This document shows positions 1-8,886 of a stretch of 34,656 bases of DNA, piece after piece; position 1 is the first letter of the stretch; each line of letters begins with the position of its first letter. The notes under the pieces were generated by a model. It did not search any database, was not told the DNA's origin, and saw only the letters and a list, made by a program, of their open reading frames with translations. Position numbers and translations under genes: made by a program. Source of the stretch: an uncultured Holophagaceae bacterium (GTDB lineage Bacteria > Acidobacteriota > Holophagae > Holophagales > Holophagaceae); assembly GCA_903884655.1 (NCBI GenBank), contig CAISFO010000066.1, positions 1-34,656 of the forward strand, read 5' to 3'.

Positions 1-333
1 GGCGGGTGGAACCAGCTGGTGAAGGGAGTCAACCAGGCGATCACCAACATCGTCGATCCCATGAACGTGACGGCCAGCTACGTGGACCAGGTGGCCAAGG
101 GCATCATCCCGCCCACCATCACCACGGTGTACAAGGGTCAGTACAACGTCATCAAGAACAACCTGAACAACATGGTGAAGATGATGAGCGACCTGCTGGC
201 GCAGACCGACATCATCATCCAGGGCGCGGCGGATGGCGAGCTGGACAAGCGGGCGAACGCCGACCTGTTCGTGGGTGGGTGGAACCAGCTGGTGAAGGGG
301 GTCAACCAGGCGATCACCAACATCGTCGATCCT
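1..333 (+). repeat. Direct repeat encoding tandem HAMP-like modules (273-bp period)
   Basis: Bases 1-60 and 274-333 match at 57 of 60 positions, with differences at repeat positions 3, 27 and 60. The period is 273 bases (91 codons) and keeps the reading frame. Downstream of the first 60-80 bases the copies diverge much more. This is part of the chemoreceptor gene, not a mobile element. Confidence 0.85.
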
Positions 334-1566
334 CTGAACGTGACGGCGAGCTATGTGGCGCGCATCGGCAGGGGCGAGATTCCCACCAAGATCACCGACC
401 ATTACAAGGGTGACTACAACACCATCAAGGAGAACATCAACTCCTGCATCGACGGGCTGCAGGGCCTGGTGGAAGCCAACAATGTCATCCAGAAGATGGC
501 GGCCAACGACTTCACGTCGCAGGTGGTGGGCAACTACCAGGGCATCTTCGAAGAGCTCGGCAAGGCCATCAACCTGAGCATCGCCCAGACGCGTGAAGCC
601 CTGCTGCAGGTCCAGGAAGGGGCCCTGGCCATCGCCACGGCCTCGGGCGAGATCGCCATGGGCAACCAGGACCTGAGCAGCCGGACGGAAGAGCAGGCGG
701 CCAACCTCGAGGAGACCGCCAGCGGGCTGGAGCAGATCACCAGCAATGTGAACCTGACGGCGGACAACGCCCAGTCGGCCAATGCCGAGGCGGTCAAGGC
801 CCGCCAGGTGGCCCAGGATGGCGGCACCGCCGTCACCCAGGTCATCGCGGCCATGGAATCGATCAACGCCTCTTCCGCCAAGATCAACGAGATCATCGGC
901 GTGGTGGACGAGATCGCCTTCCAGACGAACCTGCTGGCGCTCAACGCGGCGGTGGAAGCGGCCCGGGCGGGCGAGCAGGGACGCGGCTTCGCCGTGGTCG
1001 CCGCGGAAGTCCGCAACCTGGCCAAGCGCAGTGCCGACGCCGCCAAGGAGATCAAGGGCCTGATCCGAGAGAGCGTGGCCAAGTCCCAGGACGGCAGCAA
1101 GGTGGCCGCCCACGCGGGCGAGACGATCCAGGAAGTGGTGGCCAATGTGCAGCGGGTGACCGCGCTGGTGGGCGAGATCGCCAATGCCACCCAGGAGCAG
1201 AGCACGGGCCTGATCGAGCTGAACAAGGCCGTGGTGCAGATGGACGAAGTCACCCAGCAGAACGCGGCCCTGGTCGAAGAGGCCGCCGCCGCCGCCGAAA
1301 CCCTCGACAGCCAGGCCCATGCGCTGGCCGAAGTGGTCTCCCGCTTCAAGACCGGCACGGAAGCCCGGCGCACAGAGATCACCCGCGCCCAGGCTGCCAT
1401 TCATCCTGGTGCCACCACCAGGCGGGCGGCCCTCGGGACCAGGGCCCCGGCGGCGCCACCGGCCCGGAAGAACAAGGCATCCGCGTCCATGCCTGAGCTG
1501 AGCCACGGCAAGCCCCCTGTGGACAAGCCGAAAAACGGGGATGACGGTCAGTGGGAAGCCTTCTAG
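1..1566 (+). CDS. Methyl-accepting chemotaxis protein, 5' end outside window
   Basis: The reading frame is open from base 1, so only the last 521 residues are visible. Any sensor domain and membrane segments lie upstream. The visible part starts with tandem HAMP-like modules of about 91 residues (two clear copies beginning [12 protein letters not shown], then a degenerate third at [19 protein letters not shown]). These are followed by a long coiled-coil signalling domain with the conserved hairpin tip containing [20 protein letters not shown]. That tip binds CheA and CheW. A flexible Ala/Pro/Lys-rich linker ends in QWEAF, which resembles the C-terminal NWETF-type pentapeptide that docks CheR/CheB in some receptors. 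The cheW gene follows after 10 bases. The family call is certain; the ligand cannot be told from this fragment. Confidence 0.95.
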   Translation, partial: GGWNQLVKGVNQAITNIVDPMNVTASYVDQVAKGIIPPTITTVYKGQYNVIKNNLNNMVKMMSDLLAQTDIIIQGAADGELDKRANADLFVGGWNQLVKGVNQAITNIVDPLNVTASYVARIGRGEIPTKITDHYKGDYNTIKENINSCIDGLQGLVEANNVIQKMAANDFTSQVVGNYQGIFEELGKAINLSIAQTREALLQVQEGALAIATASGEIAMGNQDLSSRTEEQAANLEETASGLEQITSNVNLTADNAQSANAEAVKARQVAQDGGTAVTQVIAAMESINASSAKINEIIGVVDEIAFQTNLLALNAAVEAARAGEQGRGFAVVAAEVRNLAKRSADAAKEIKGLIRESVAKSQDGSKVAAHAGETIQEVVANVQRVTALVGEIANATQEQSTGLIELNKAVVQMDEVTQQNAALVEEAAAAAETLDSQAHALAEVVSRFKTGTEARRTEITRAQAAIHPGATTRRAALGTRAPAAPPARKNKASASMPELSHGKPPVDKPKNGDDGQWEAF

Positions 1567-1576
1567 GGAGCCCGAC

Positions 1577-2077
1577 ATGGCCACCAACGATTCCAGTTCC
1601 CAAGCGCTCCAGCAGGTGCTCTGCTTCGCCCTCGCGGAGGAAGCCTACGCCCTGCCCATCATGAAGGTCCGGGAGATCCAGGCCCAGGCCACGCTCACCC
1701 GGATCCCCAAGGCACCGCCCTACATGCCCGGGGTCATCAACCTCCGGGGGGCCATCGTGCCAATCCTGGAGCTGCGTCACCGGTTCGCCCTGGGCGAAGC
1801 TCCGGAAGACACCCGGCCAGTCATCGTCATCGTGGAAGTCCAGGGTCGCACCCTGGGCATCCGCGTAGATTCCGTGTCGGATGTGCTGGACCTGGATCCG
1901 GCCGCCATCCGGCCCGCGCCAGAATTGGGAACCCACACCACGCTGGGCCGGGAGTTCATCGCAGGCTTGGCCAGCCTGCCGGGGGCCACGGGCACAGACA
2001 CCATGCTGATCCTCCTCGACCTGGACCATCTGCTTTCGGACAGCGAGCTGAATGCTCTCGAAAGCGCCACGGCCTGA
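1577..2077 (+). CDS. cheW: Chemotaxis coupling protein CheW
   Basis: This 166-residue protein has the single-domain CheW fold that links chemoreceptors to the kinase CheA in the polar cytoplasmic array. Recognisable blocks are VLCFALAEEAYALPIMKVREI, the core PGVINLRGAIVPILELRHRF, and VDSVSDVLDLD. The length is normal for a stand-alone CheW. The start is the ATG preceded by GGGAG about 6 bases upstream; a longer in-frame extension to 1541 would run into the receptor gene and lacks a ribosome site. It lies 10 bases after the receptor gene and 3 bases before the STAS gene, so the three are probably co-transcribed. No CheA, CheR or CheB is in the window; they may lie upstream or elsewhere. Confidence 0.93.
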   Translation: MATNDSSSQALQQVLCFALAEEAYALPIMKVREIQAQATLTRIPKAPPYMPGVINLRGAIVPILELRHRFALGEAPEDTRPVIVIVEVQGRTLGIRVDSVSDVLDLDPAAIRPAPELGTHTTLGREFIAGLASLPGATGTDTMLILLDLDHLLSDSELNALESATA

Positions 2078-2080
2078 GCC

Positions 2081-2383
2081 ATGGCCAAGCCACCCTCCGG
2101 CCCCATTCGAGTCCACTCGCTTGAGGGCAACCTGAACATCTTTTCCATCCAGCAGCAGTGGATGGAGGTGCAGGTGCTCCTGGAAGTCGAGAAGGGAACG
2201 GCCTGTCTGGATTTGGCATCCGTGGGTGACCTTGACCAGTCCGGGCTGCAGCTCATCTGTGCGCTGGAGAAGGTCTTCAAATCCAAGGAGGTGGAATTCA
2301 GGGTGGTGGGCGCCAAGGGTACATGGAAAGCCGACTTTGCCTCCCTGGGGTTGGGCCATCTGCTGGAAGGGGGGACGCCATGA
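2081..2383 (+). CDS. STAS-domain protein (anti-sigma antagonist-like)
   Basis: This 100-residue protein matches a lone STAS domain, the fold of SpoIIAA-type anti-sigma factor antagonists. The diagnostic segment is CLDLASVGDLDQSGLQLI, with the D-x-S-G turn where the serine is the usual phosphorylation site (Ser in DQSG). It starts 3 bases after cheW and is probably in the same operon. In chemotaxis operons of deltaproteobacteria and acidobacteria, small STAS proteins often accompany CheA/CheW, but their exact role is not settled. The family call is good; the partner kinase or phosphatase is not visible here. Confidence 0.8.
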   Translation: MAKPPSGPIRVHSLEGNLNIFSIQQQWMEVQVLLEVEKGTACLDLASVGDLDQSGLQLICALEKVFKSKEVEFRVVGAKGTWKADFASLGLGHLLEGGTP

Positions 2384-2517
2384 ACCGCTTCACTCTGAAC
2401 ACTGGAATCGAACGAAGTTACTATGCTCTTCGCTCCTCCCTGAAAAAGGCACGCGACGTTCCATTGGATCTCTCGATGCCTGGCTTTTCTCCGCTCGATT
2501 CTGTGTACGATTCGTGA
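2380..2517 (+). CDS. Possible 45-residue ORF coupled to the STAS gene
   Basis: An ATG overlaps the STAS stop codon as ATGA, the usual arrangement for translational coupling, and opens a 45-codon frame starting MNRFTLNTGIERSYY and ending LDSVYDS. I recognise no family. Its base composition is clearly less GC-rich than the neighbouring genes, and third positions do not show the strong G/C bias. It may be a short real peptide, the eroded start of a lost downstream chemotaxis gene, or a chance frame. Confidence 0.25.
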   Translation: MNRFTLNTGIERSYYALRSSLKKARDVPLDLSMPGFSPLDSVYDS

Positions 2518-2701
2518 CTGAAACCCAGGAACCATGCATATCTAAGCAGATTTCGAGTCATGGCACTGGCATGAGATCTGGCCTCACCCCTGCAAGGCCC
2601 TGGTCGAACCTGAGGGGTTCAACCTAACCTTCAACCGACATGGAGCAGGTGCCATACGTCTCGCTGTTCCAGACGCTTGGTCACGTACGGTGAGCAGGGA
2701 G
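2518..2701. other. Gene-poor spacer between chemotaxis operon and pyruvate kinase
   Basis: With the doubtful 45-codon ORF before it, this makes a stretch of about 318 bases (2384-2701) without a convincing gene. It lies between the 3' ends of two converging units and is lower in GC than its surroundings. A short inverted repeat GAACC-TGAGG-GGTTC is at 2606-2620, but it has no T-run, so I do not call a terminator. No tRNA, promoter or repeat family was recognised. Confidence 0.5.
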
Positions 2702-4135
2702 TCAGAAGGTCATCACCTTCATGGTGTTGGTCGTGCCGGTCTTCCAGAGGGGCAGCCCCATGGTCATCACGATGCGGTCGCGGGTGACGGCGCCGTGTTT
2801 TTCGATGAGCAGGCTGCGGACGACCTCCACCATCTCGTCGGTGCTGGCCACGCGGGGAATCAGCAGGGCCGTGACCCCGCGCAACAGGCCCATGAGCTTG
2901 GCGATCTGCTCATCGACGGTGGCCGCCAGGATGGGCGTCCCGCCCGCCAGCCGGCTCACCATGCGGGCCATGCCGCCCCCTTCGGTGAAGGCGACGATCC
3001 AGCGGGCATGGATCTCTTCGGCCGTCCGGCAGGCGGCGAAAGCCACGGAGATGTCGGTGCGCGCCAGCAGCTTCTCGGTGAGGTCCTCGTGCAGGGTGAT
3101 GGTGCGCTGCTTCACGTTGGCGTCCGCCTCGGTGGCGATGCGCGCCAGCCACTGAACCGCCTCCACGGGATGCAGGCCGGAGGCGCTCTCCGCGCTCAGC
3201 ATCACGGCATCGGTGCCGTCCCAGATGGCATTGGCCACATCACTGGCCTCGGCGCGGGTGGGCTGGGCGTGCTCGATCATGCTCTCCAGCATCTGGGTGG
3301 CCGTGATCACCGGCTTGAGCGCCCGGCGGGCCGCCTGGATGATCTGCTTCTGCAGGCCGGGCACTCGCTCGACGCCAAGCTCCACCCCCAGGTCGCCGCG
3401 GGCCACCATCACCCCCCAGGAGACCTCCAGGATCTCGCCCAGGTTCGTCAGGGCCGTGGGGTGTTCGATCTTCGAGATGATGTGCTGGTGGCCGCCCAGG
3501 TGGTGGATGATGGCCTGGAGCTGCTGCACGTCAGAAGCCCGGCGCACGAAGCTCTGGGCGAAGAGGTCCACCTGGTGCTCGACACCCCAGCGGATATCGA
3601 TGTGGTCCTTGTCCGTGAGGGGATCCACCGCGATGTCCATGCCGATGGGACGAAGGCCCTTCCGGGCTTTCAAGGGTCCTCCGATCAGCACCCGCGCCTT
3701 CAGCAGCTCCGGGCTTTTCGAAAGGATCCTGACGGTGATGGCCCCGTCATCCAGCAGCCAGAGCTGGCCGGGCTCGGCCCCCTCGAAAAGCTCGGGATGG
3801 GGCAGGGGCGCCGCCCAGGCGTGGCCGGTGGGAATGGCTCCCCCCGGCGCGTAGAAGACCCCCTCGCTGCCATCGACCAGGTCCAGGGGCGCCTCCAACA
3901 GACCGATGCGCCACTTGGGCCCCTGCAGATCCAGGATCACCGGGATGCACCGGTCCAGCTCCAGGGCCAGCGCCCGCACGGTCTGCAGGGACTCCGCCCG
4001 GGCGGCTGGATCCCCATGGCTGGCATTGATGCGCACGGCATCGGCCACCTTGAGGGCTTCCCGCAGCCGATCCCCCTGCAGAAGGGCCGGTCCCATCGTC
4101 ATCACGATTTTCGTCTTGCGCACCTTGTCTCCCAT
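2702..4135 (-). CDS. pyk: Pyruvate kinase
   Basis: This 477-residue protein converts phosphoenolpyruvate and ADP to pyruvate and ATP in the last step of glycolysis. It shows the family blocks in order: RKTKIVMTMGPA at the start, RINASHGD (substrate-site Asn/Ser), DLQGPKWRIG (the KGPxxR loop), the B-domain, ISKIEHP with the catalytic lysine, MVARGDLGVELG (metal site), ATQMLESM, and DGTDAVMLSAESASG. A C-terminal allosteric-type domain follows. Small departures from the consensus are NASHG for NFSHG and SAES for SGET. The start ATG is the only one that keeps the N-terminal strand, though its ribosome site is weak. It is monocistronic, with 154 bases to the kinase gene behind it. Confidence 0.93.
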   Translation of the reverse strand: MGDKVRKTKIVMTMGPALLQGDRLREALKVADAVRINASHGDPAARAESLQTVRALALELDRCIPVILDLQGPKWRIGLLEAPLDLVDGSEGVFYAPGGAIPTGHAWAAPLPHPELFEGAEPGQLWLLDDGAITVRILSKSPELLKARVLIGGPLKARKGLRPIGMDIAVDPLTDKDHIDIRWGVEHQVDLFAQSFVRRASDVQQLQAIIHHLGGHQHIISKIEHPTALTNLGEILEVSWGVMVARGDLGVELGVERVPGLQKQIIQAARRALKPVITATQMLESMIEHAQPTRAEASDVANAIWDGTDAVMLSAESASGLHPVEAVQWLARIATEADANVKQRTITLHEDLTEKLLARTDISVAFAACRTAEEIHARWIVAFTEGGGMARMVSRLAGGTPILAATVDEQIAKLMGLLRGVTALLIPRVASTDEMVEVVRSLLIEKHGAVTRDRIVMTMGLPLWKTGTTNTMKVMTF

Positions 4136-4289
4136 CGCTTGCTCAGGCAGTCGAAGTCCGCCCGGTCTCTTGATTGAATGTGGTCGTGAAGGTCCCCGTC
4201 ATCAACAGAGAAAATGTTTCCAGGGGTCCTTGGATCCACACCCCATCCTGGGACCAAGGCGGGCTCTGCCTGGAGGTGAACCAGCCGAG

Positions 4290-5444
4290 TCAGGGTGCCG
4301 CCGGCAGGAACACCTGGAAGGTGCTGCCCAGGCCCGGCTCGGAGGCCACGGTTACCTGGCCGCCGTGGGCCAGCAGGATGGAGCGGCAGATGGCCAGGCC
4401 CAGTCCCTGTCCTTTCTGGGCGCCGCGCTGCTTCGTCGAAAAATAGGGATCGAAGATCCGGAGCTGAACGTCCCTGTCCATGCCCACACCCGTGTCCTGG
4501 AAGCTCAGGCAGAGGTAGGTTCCAGGGTGCAGGCTGAGGTCCGTATCATCCGGGTCCACCTCCTTCCGGGTGGCCACGATCCCCAGGGTCCCGCCCTGGG
4601 GCATGGCTTCCACAGCGTTCGTGAGCAGGGCGTCGAGGGCCTGTCGCAGGCGGTCCTGGTTGTAGCGGACCGCAGGAAGGCCTTCCGGGAGGGACGTTTC
4701 CACGACGATGCCAGCGTCACCTGGAAGGGTCGTTGCCAATTCTTCGACCAGAGCGTTCAGCGAGCCCTCCTGGTCCAGCGGGTAGTTGACTTCGCCCAGG
4801 GTGAGCAGCTGCTGGCCCAGGCTCCGGGCCACCTGGGAGAACCGCTCCGTGGTGTCCAGCAGGCGGTGGATGGGGGTCCCGGGCTCGGTGTGGGCCGAGG
4901 CGGCATAGACCGTGGAGAGGATGGCCTGCAGGAGGTTGTTGTAGTCGTGGGCCATGCCCTGGGCCAGGATGCAGAGGGATTCGTGCTGGCGGGCCTGCGC
5001 CAGCTCGCGCTCGAGGCGCAGCCGCTGGCGGGATTCCGCCTCCGCCCGCAATTGTCGGGCGCAGACGAGCAGCGCGGCCTCCAGCTGGTCCGCATCCACG
5101 GGCTTGAGGACGTAGCGATCCACCTGGCAGGCGATGGCGCGCAGCAGGAACTTGGTCTGCTCGAAGGCCGTGACCACGATGATCGGCAGGTCCGGATCCT
5201 CGGCCCGGATGGCCTCGATCATCGACAAGCCGTCCATCCGGGGCATCATGATGTCGGTGACCAGGATGTCGGGCCTTTGCTGGTGGTAGGCCTCGAGGCC
5301 CTCCAGGCCGTCCTCCGCCAGGCGGAGCCGGGCGATGCGGCGGCGCAAAAAGCTTGCGGTGGAGGCCTGGACCGCAGGCTCATCCTCCACGTAGAGAACG
5401 GTGAGTCCCCCGAGGTAGCCGACGTCAGACGAGGTTGGGGTCAT
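4290..5444 (-). CDS. Response-regulator/histidine kinase hybrid (REC-HisKA-HATPase)
   Basis: This 384-residue soluble protein has an N-terminal receiver domain (acidic pair E20/D21, phosphoacceptor D64 in VTDIMMP, conserved T and K in VVTAF and LKP). A transmitter module follows, with its histidine at H166 in GMAHDYNNLLQAI, then a HATPase domain with DALLTNAVEAM, DTGVGMD and GQGLGLAICR. REC-first kinases of this kind normally receive phosphate from a partner and pass it on, or report its state. The start chosen is the ATG with GGAG 7 bases upstream; a TTG at 5459 would place that GGAG inside the gene. It overlaps the upstream kinase gene by 20 bases, implying translational coupling and a shared pathway. 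No DNA-binding output domain is present in the operon. Confidence 0.88.
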   Translation of the reverse strand: MTPTSSDVGYLGGLTVLYVEDEPAVQASTASFLRRRIARLRLAEDGLEGLEAYHQQRPDILVTDIMMPRMDGLSMIEAIRAEDPDLPIIVVTAFEQTKFLLRAIACQVDRYVLKPVDADQLEAALLVCARQLRAEAESRQRLRLERELAQARQHESLCILAQGMAHDYNNLLQAILSTVYAASAHTEPGTPIHRLLDTTERFSQVARSLGQQLLTLGEVNYPLDQEGSLNALVEELATTLPGDAGIVVETSLPEGLPAVRYNQDRLRQALDALLTNAVEAMPQGGTLGIVATRKEVDPDDTDLSLHPGTYLCLSFQDTGVGMDRDVQLRIFDPYFSTKQRGAQKGQGLGLAICRSILLAHGGQVTVASEPGLGSTFQVFLPAAP

Positions 5445-8400
5445 GGTTCTGCTCCGCAAGCGGGAGGTGGAGGGTGAACAGGGCGCCGCCCGGCAGGTTC
5501 TCGGCCTGGATGGTGCCGCCCAGGCTCTGCTCCATGATCATCCGGCTCATGTAGAGCCCGAGGCCCGTACCGGTGGTCTTGTCGGTGTAATAGGGCTCGA
5601 AGATCCGCTCGATGGCTTTCGGGTCGATGCCGCCGCCGTTGTCCGAGAAGCGCAGGCAGGCCAGGCCCCCCTCTCGGGAGATGACGAGGCGGATGAGCCC
5701 CTCCGGAGCCCCGGAGGACTGGATGGCGTCGCGGGCATTCGAAAAGAGGTTGAGCAGCACCTGGGAGAACTCATTGGGGTGCCCCAGGGCCCAGACCTCC
5801 TCGCCCTCCTGGAGGTCGACGGACACGTGGTGATGTTTCAACCCGGGCAGGACCAGCTTGATGGCCTCCCTGGCCTGGTGGTTCAGGGTGAAGCGGACCG
5901 GGGCCTTGTCAGGGCGGAAGAAATCCAGGAAATCCTTGATGGTCATGGACATCTTCTGCACCAGGAGCTTGCTCTGGTGCAGGGAATCGAGGAGGTATTC
6001 GTCAGTGAGGTCCTTGTACCGATGCGCGTCGCTCAGGTTGGCCTGGACCATGGCCAGGGCATTCAGGGGCTGCCGCCACTGGTGGGCGATGTTGGCGACC
6101 ATTTCGCCCATGGCCGCCAGGCGGGACTGATGGACCAGCATGCGTTCCTGGTCCAGGCGGTGGGCAAGTTCCGTCGCCACGCGCTGCTCCAGTGTCTGGT
6201 TCAGCTGACGCAGGGCTTCCTCGGCCAGCTTCCGGTCGGTGATGTCGTGGATGATGGAGAACAGCACCGTCTGAACACCCAGGGGGATGGGGCTGGAATA
6301 CACCTCCACGTCCCGGATCCGGCCGTCGGCCAGCCGGTGCCTGAACTGGAAATGGCCCATGTCCAGGCGGCGGGCCTGCTCCATCTCCAGGTGGATTTCC
6401 TCCGGGGTCATGATGTTCAGATCCGAGATCAGCCTGGTGCGAAGGTGCTCCAGGGAGTGCCCGTAGAATGAGGCTGCCGCGAGGTTGGCGTCGAGGATGT
6501 GCCCTGTGTCGGGGTCGATGATCAGCTGGGGGGCCTGGTTCAGCTCGAACAGACTCCGGAACCTCGCTTCGCTTTCCTGCAGAGCCTGTTCGGCGAGTTT
6601 CCGGCCAGTGATCTCCGTGATGAAGCCGTGCCAAAGCACAGAGCCATCGGATTCTCGTTGCGGAATGGCATTGCCCAGCACCGACCGGGTGGTTCCGTCC
6701 GGGGATTTCACCCGGTATTCGTACTGCCAGGGTGTGAGGTCCCTGGCGGAGGCCTGGATCGAAGCGGCGAGCGCCGCCAGATCCTCCGGGTGAATCGCCG
6801 CAAACACTTTCGTGGCATCCTCCCGGACTTCCTCTGGGCTGACCCTGTAGATGTCCTTCAACGCTTCGCTGGCGAAAGGGAAGCAGGAGGTTCCATCCGG
6901 ACGCAGCCGGTACTGGTAGACCACCCCTGGCACCCGGGAGGCGATCTTGGTGAGGCGCTCCAGAGCCTCCTGCAGGGCTGCTTCGGCCTGCTTGCGGTCG
7001 GTGATGTCCCGGGCGGTGGCCAGCAGCATCTGCTCGCCCTCCAGGAGGATCCCGGAGGCAGTGATCTCGACGTTCCGGATCGAGCCGTCCTTGCGTTGGT
7101 GCAACGTCTCGAAACTCCTGGGCGACTCGAGGATGGAGTTGATGATGCCGGGGACCTCAGCGGCTGTCAGCCGGGCATCCCAGTCGAACACGCTCAGGGA
7201 CCTGGCCTCTTCATCCGTGTAGCCGAGATGTTCCAGGAAGGCCGGATTCCACTCCCGCAGGTGCCCAGCCTGGTCGATCACGTGGATGGCATCCTTGGTG
7301 GTGGCCATGACCTTGGCGTAGCGGAGCTCCTCGCGTTCCAGATCGGCCCGCAGGGCGAACTCGTCGGTCATGTCGCGGAGCACCAGGATGGCCACGGGTT
7401 CCCCGGCCAGGTTGATCAAGCTGGCCGCGAACTGGGCCTCGAAGGAGGCGCCATTCCTGCGGCACAGCATCGCCCTCTGGATGGGCAGCCGTTTTTCGGT
7501 TTCCAGGTTCCGGTAGAAGTCAGACCTGGCCGTGGAATCGGCCCGCAGGCCCAGCTCCATGGTGGTCCGGCCCAGGGCCTCCTGTCGCGAACAGCCGAAC
7601 ATCTGCTCCCAGACGGGGTTGACCTCCAGAAGTTGCTTGTCCTTCATGCGGATCAGACAGATGGCGTCTGGCGAAAGCTCGAAGAGGCTCCGGTACTGGG
7701 CTTCGCCTTCCCGCAGGGCATCCTCGGCCAGTTTCTTGTCCGTGACATCCGTGAGGATCCAGAGAGTGCCCCGGCTCAGGTCCGACGGGTCCACGGCCTG
7801 GCCATTGTAGTGGATCCACAGGGGCTGACCGTCCTTCCGGACCAGCTTCTGCACCGTCTGGAAGTAGCCGCCGGTGGAGATGGCTGCGTAGGCTTCTCGC
7901 CCCAGCTGGTCGTAGTTCTCTTGGGAGGCGTAGCGCCTCCGGGTGGTCTGGCCTTCCTGCTCCTCCCGCGTGTACTGGAAGGTGGTCACCATCCAGTCGT
8001 TGAGCCAGACCTGCTTCCGGTCGATGATCAGCGAGATCCCCACGTTTGCGTGCGCCAGGATGATCTCCTGCTCCCGCAGGACCTGCTGGAGCTGCTCCTC
8101 CAGCTGCTTCTTCTCGTGGATCTCGGCTTCCAGATTCCGGGTGAAGGCCTCGGTCCTTTCGGTCATGGCATTGATGGACCGAGCCAGCTCGGCCAGCTCA
8201 TCCGAGCCGCCAGCCTCCAGCCGGTAGCTCAGATCCCCTGCCGCGACGGCCCTGGCGCCGGCGTGAAGAGGTTCCAGACCTCGGCGGAGGAAGCGGACGA
8301 CCTGCATCGCAGTGAACAAGAAGACCAGGGCCAGCCCCACGGCGAAGAGGCCCACCAGGAGGGCGAGGTTCCGGTAGGCCCGCTCCACGCGCTGGGCGCT

Positions 8401-8880
8401 GGATTCCTCCAGGGCCATGATCGCGTCCCTCAGGATCCCGGCCTTCAGCAGCAGCTGGCTGTAGAGCCGCTTGTCCAGCTCCTCGGAGATGACTGCATTG
8501 GCCCCAGGGCCGGAGGAGCGTTCAGTATTGGCGACCAGACGCTGGAAGATGCTGGCGGTTTCCCCGAGGGAGTGGCGAAGGACCTGGAGGTGGCGCTCGT
8601 CCGTGGCGTCATGGACCAGGCCCTGGGCCCGCAGGAGCATCCGATCTGTCTCCGCCTTGTTCTCCCCCCAGAGGCGGACGAGCCGGGCCTCACGATAGAG
8701 GTGGTACTGATCCCGGATGGAAGCCCGCACCAGGAACCCTGTCTTCAGCTCGTTGGCCAGCCGGTAGTCGGCCTTGGCATCCTCGAGGGACTGGAAGGAC
8801 CAGAGCAGGGCCAGGCCCATGACGAAAAACCCAGCGCCCGCTGCCGCCGCCATGAAATTCAACCGGGTGGAGATGCGCAT
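5425..8880 (-). CDS. Membrane multi-PAS sensor histidine kinase
   Basis: This is a 1151-residue inner-membrane kinase. A first hydrophobic segment (about 9-30) and a second (about 170-195) enclose a helical periplasmic region. A HAMP domain (about 196-250) and a short coiled coil come next. About five PAS repeats (roughly 265 to 890) follow, several ending in the DITDRKxAE linker typical of PAS/PAC chains. The transmitter has H933 in EMVANIAHQWRQPLNAL, and the HATPase domain shows NLFSNARDAI, DNGGGID and GTGLGLYMSR. It lies 6 bases after the gene for a substrate-binding lipoprotein and overlaps the REC-kinase gene by 20 bases. The context suggests the lipoprotein presents a ligand to its periplasmic region, but this is inference. 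Confidence 0.92.
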   Translation of the reverse strand: MRISTRLNFMAAAAGAGFFVMGLALLWSFQSLEDAKADYRLANELKTGFLVRASIRDQYHLYREARLVRLWGENKAETDRMLLRAQGLVHDATDERHLQVLRHSLGETASIFQRLVANTERSSGPGANAVISEELDKRLYSQLLLKAGILRDAIMALEESSAQRVERAYRNLALLVGLFAVGLALVFLFTAMQVVRFLRRGLEPLHAGARAVAAGDLSYRLEAGGSDELAELARSINAMTERTEAFTRNLEAEIHEKKQLEEQLQQVLREQEIILAHANVGISLIIDRKQVWLNDWMVTTFQYTREEQEGQTTRRRYASQENYDQLGREAYAAISTGGYFQTVQKLVRKDGQPLWIHYNGQAVDPSDLSRGTLWILTDVTDKKLAEDALREGEAQYRSLFELSPDAICLIRMKDKQLLEVNPVWEQMFGCSRQEALGRTTMELGLRADSTARSDFYRNLETEKRLPIQRAMLCRRNGASFEAQFAASLINLAGEPVAILVLRDMTDEFALRADLEREELRYAKVMATTKDAIHVIDQAGHLREWNPAFLEHLGYTDEEARSLSVFDWDARLTAAEVPGIINSILESPRSFETLHQRKDGSIRNVEITASGILLEGEQMLLATARDITDRKQAEAALQEALERLTKIASRVPGVVYQYRLRPDGTSCFPFASEALKDIYRVSPEEVREDATKVFAAIHPEDLAALAASIQASARDLTPWQYEYRVKSPDGTTRSVLGNAIPQRESDGSVLWHGFITEITGRKLAEQALQESEARFRSLFELNQAPQLIIDPDTGHILDANLAAASFYGHSLEHLRTRLISDLNIMTPEEIHLEMEQARRLDMGHFQFRHRLADGRIRDVEVYSSPIPLGVQTVLFSIIHDITDRKLAEEALRQLNQTLEQRVATELAHRLDQERMLVHQSRLAAMGEMVANIAHQWRQPLNALAMVQANLSDAHRYKDLTDEYLLDSLHQSKLLVQKMSMTIKDFLDFFRPDKAPVRFTLNHQAREAIKLVLPGLKHHHVSVDLQEGEEVWALGHPNEFSQVLLNLFSNARDAIQSSGAPEGLIRLVISREGGLACLRFSDNGGGIDPKAIERIFEPYYTDKTTGTGLGLYMSRMIMEQSLGGTIQAENLPGGALFTLHLPLAEQNHDPNLV

Positions 8881-8886
8881 GCGGGC

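Noticed and set aside
2657..2675. Terminator for pyruvate kinase at CGTCT...AGACG
   Set aside because: The stem has 5 bp with a 9-base loop and no T-run on the relevant strand.
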